This document shows, in pieces, positions 15,133 to 17,130 of a DNA stretch of 17,130 nucleotides. Below the pieces are notes generated by a model. The model ran no database searches and had not been told where the DNA came from. It saw only the letters and a list, made by a program, of their open reading frames with translations. The stretch spans positions 1 through 17,130 of the forward strand of contig JACFNM010000048.1 of the NCBI GenBank assembly GCA_019454915.1, in the 5' to 3' direction. Both the position numbers and the translations under genes were made by a program. This DNA is from Chitinophagaceae bacterium. Lineage in GTDB: Bacteria > Bacteroidota > Bacteroidia > Chitinophagales > Chitinophagaceae. Positions within the stretch are counted from its first letter, which is position 1; every line of letters starts with the position of its first letter.

Positions 15133-17130
15133 TCAATTTCTGACCACTCTTATCGAACTACTCCTCATATTGTCTGAAGGATTAATCACCTGAATACTAT
15201 AAACCCCCGATGCCAGACTCCTCCCGTTAACATTCAAATGGTGCAGGCTCGTTCCGGAAGGTACGTTAGACAATATCGTTTCTTTCAATGTCCTTCCGGA
15301 AAAATCTTTCAGTAAAACTATTACTTTCGGACTGGGCTTTTTCATTACAATATCCAGCACTATATCCTCAACAAATGGATTTGGATAAGCATTTAGTAAA
15401 ACTGCTTCATCAGATGCCGCCAACACCGAGGGTGGAGAGCCCGGATCAGCGGATGATACCTTACCAGATTCCAGTGCCTTTCTTCCAGAGGGTGCACCTC
15501 CTCCTTCGGGGATAGTAACCGCCTGAATGGTTAAACTATTCAGATAACCGTAGCCGCCCGGTGTTGGACATGTAATAAAAATGTTCACATTACCCAATTC
15601 GTCCGGTTCAACATTATTAATCTGAACTGTATTTTGTGTATTATCTCTCCAATCCAGGTAAACAATCTCTTCGCCTATTGCATAGGAAGTAATATACCCT
15701 ACCTCATTATTTATTCTACTACCAAAGAAGACAAAATTATACCTCATTGACTGATTCAATCCGGTAATTTTCAATTGAGCAACCGTACCATATTCCATGA
15801 AATAATAGCATTTCATTACATTATCCGGTACCACCCCGGAGTTATTACCGGTTGATGGTCCGTTCTTATTGAATCCACCAAAATTATTAACGACTGTCAT
15901 GCCAATACCGGTATATTGATTATCCTGGTTCACCAAATTATTCATCGTAAATCCGGTAGTAATCAGTGTATTGACATTATTCCAAGGGGCTGGCTCAGGA
16001 GGCCCGTCAACTCCTTCATTGAAATTAATATCAATAGCGAATTTGACGGTAGCTCCGCCTATCGGATCGCTAAATTCAGAATTTCCTGTAGCCGTCACGG
16101 CCCTTACTTTATAATAATAAACACTTGCGGAGCTGAGACCTGTATTGGTATAACTGAAAGTATTACCCGAGATAGTTCCGGATACTTTCGAATAGGTACC
16201 ATTTAAACTAGTCGAACGCCATACCTCAAACGCCGTAACATCCGTAGCTTCGCATTTCCAGGAAATACTAATCGAATTTTTGGTACTTTTCGTTACTTTA
16301 AGTCCATAGGGAGGGAGAACAAGTCCTTCTTTGAACTCCTGAATCACCAAAGCATTTATGGGCGCATATTTGCCGATCGTCCCACTCACAACTAAGTCTA
16401 TGACACCACTCACAGGTGCCAAATTGTTTATCCGTGCGGTATTAGTCATATTATCTCTTGCGTCCAGAGAAGCAGTCTTTCCTCCTGCAGAATAAGTTGT
16501 CACCAATGGGCCCGTATAATGCCTATTCCCAAATAATACCAGGTTATATCTTGATGTATCTTTCAACCCTGATATCCTAATAGTTCGCTCCATATCACTT
16601 GCCGTCACATATAAATAAAATCCGCTCATCAAAATACTATCAGGGAACACTCCGGAATTGTTACCAGTAGCTTGTCCGTCAAAATGCTGCGACCACTTTT
16701 TATCATACAATTTTATACTATAATTTGTGGTTGCTCCGGTTTCGTCTGTAAGGTTAGTGATTTGCGTGCCAACAGGTACCGATCCCGTTTGAGGAACATT
16801 GAAACTATTCCACGGGAAAGCACTATATGGAAAATCCTTATTGTTGAAATTTACGTAAACAGAAGTCAAATATTTATCGGTTACGACTATGTTCAGTTTC
16901 TTAGTACTGGAGGACCCATGTTGGTCTGTAGCCTTAATAGTCACCTTATCATACTTACCTACATGGTTGCCTGTTGGTGCAAAATGCAGTACAGCATTCC
17001 CATTACCTTGATCTGTGAAGGTGATAAACCCGGGTAAATTAGATGCTGTCATACTTATGACATCTCCGGGGTCATCCACTGCCAGCACATTAACATTTGC
17101 GGTATCGCCCGCCTTAACAAAGATTTCGTC
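15133..17130 (-). CDS. Large secreted multidomain protein with T9SS sorting domain (C-terminal part)
   Basis: The reading frame stays open to the right window edge, so the true start lies outside. Visible residues are numbered from the codon at 17086-17088; 14 more precede it. A cadherin/Ig-like domain (about 1-73, ATDQHGSS...) comes first, then an unrecognised domain copy A (75-251), a fibronectin type III module (about 258-347), copy B of the same domain (349-524), and a low-complexity Ser/Gly/Pro linker (about 525-560). The type A T9SS C-terminal sorting domain, about 563-651, contains LNAYPNPF and LASGVYSIQVI. The sorting domain shows export across the outer membrane by type IX secretion and attachment or release at the surface. 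The overall layout suggests an adhesin or glycan-binding protein; no catalytic domain is visible in this part. A strong terminator follows the stop. Confidence 0.88.
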   Translation of the reverse strand, partial: DEIFVKAGDTANVNVLAVDDPGDVISMTASNLPGFITFTDQGNGNAVLHFAPTGNHVGKYDKVTIKATDQHGSSSTKKLNIVVTDKYLTSVYVNFNNKDFPYSAFPWNSFNVPQTGSVPVGTQITNLTDETGATTNYSIKLYDKKWSQHFDGQATGNNSGVFPDSILMSGFYLYVTASDMERTIRISGLKDTSRYNLVLFGNRHYTGPLVTTYSAGGKTASLDARDNMTNTARINNLAPVSGVIDLVVSGTIGKYAPINALVIQEFKEGLVLPPYGLKVTKSTKNSISISWKCEATDVTAFEVWRSTSLNGTYSKVSGTISGNTFSYTNTGLSSASVYYYKVRAVTATGNSEFSDPIGGATVKFAIDINFNEGVDGPPEPAPWNNVNTLITTGFTMNNLVNQDNQYTGIGMTVVNNFGGFNKNGPSTGNNSGVVPDNVMKCYYFMEYGTVAQLKITGLNQSMRYNFVFFGSRINNEVGYITSYAIGEEIVYLDWRDNTQNTVQINNVEPDELGNVNIFITCPTPGGYGYLNSLTIQAVTIPEGGGAPSGRKALESGKVSSADPGSPPSVLAASDEAVLLNAYPNPFVEDIVLDIVMKKPSPKVIVLLKDFSGRTLKETILSNVPSGTSLHHLNVNGRSLASGVYSIQVINPSDNMRSSSIRVVRN
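15517..16044 (-). repeat. Duplicated protein domain, copy B
   Basis: This encodes visible residues 349-524 of the secreted protein. It shares with copy A a FNF/VNF-type opening, PWN, TGNNSGVxPDxxM, RYNFVFFGSR, DWRDNTQNTVQINNVEP and a closing LNSLTIQ. Identity is clear but partial, so this is an old duplication at protein level rather than a DNA-level repeat. Confidence 0.8.
16336..16866 (-). repeat. Duplicated protein domain, copy A
   Basis: This encodes visible residues 75-251. Matching landmarks to copy B are VNFN, PWNSFN, TGNNSGVFPDSIL, RYNLVLFGNR, DARDNMTNTARINNLAP and INALVIQ, in the same order and at nearly the same spacing. Each copy is about 177 residues and looks like a beta-rich, possibly ligand-binding module. 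Confidence 0.8.

Overview
The window reads as a chromosomal segment from a member of the Bacteroidota, probably near the Chitinophagaceae. This is inferred from a C-terminal type IX secretion sorting domain on a large surface protein, a methionine synthase split into two genes, a ThuA/dehydrogenase lipoprotein beside a Gfo/Idh/MocA oxidoreductase, TAnnTTTG-type promoter boxes and moderate GC content. No rRNA, tRNA, CRISPR array, insertion sequence or phage gene was seen.

Left part (1-3197, + strand): the end of the homocysteine-binding half of cobalamin-dependent methionine synthase, then a complete gene for the folate, cap, B12 and reactivation domains. Together they would make one MetH activity from two polypeptides. 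Middle-left (3255-8523, - strand): a Gfo/Idh/MocA oxidoreductase, then an 1159-residue lipoprotein that joins a ThuA-like domain, a dehydrogenase-type beta-propeller, HEAT-like helices, a LamG-like domain and an azurin-like copper domain, then a small four-helix membrane protein. A separately terminated AraC-type regulator (8734-9603, -) lies upstream and is the obvious candidate regulator. The group looks like a carbohydrate (sugar or polyol) oxidation locus, but its substrate cannot be read from the sequence.

Centre (9697-10776, +): a compact cassette of two tiny membrane proteins that share a CxxGSC motif, followed by a lipoprotein c-type cytochrome of the Tll0287/DUF3365 kind. This looks like an envelope redox or sensing unit. 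Right part (- strand): the replication-restart helicase PriA (10818-13304), an OpgC/MdoC-like membrane acyltransferase (13552-14724), a roughly 400-base non-coding stretch containing a strong bidirectional terminator, and the C-terminal part of a large secreted multidomain protein (15133 to the window edge) carrying two copies of one unrecognised domain around a fibronectin type III module.

Most genes are recognisable families. The points most worth a second look are the heme-free, azurin-terminated ThuA/dehydrogenase fusion, the partner oxidoreductase lacking the family's usual catalytic lysine, the CxxGSC/cytochrome cassette, and the duplicated domain in the secreted protein.
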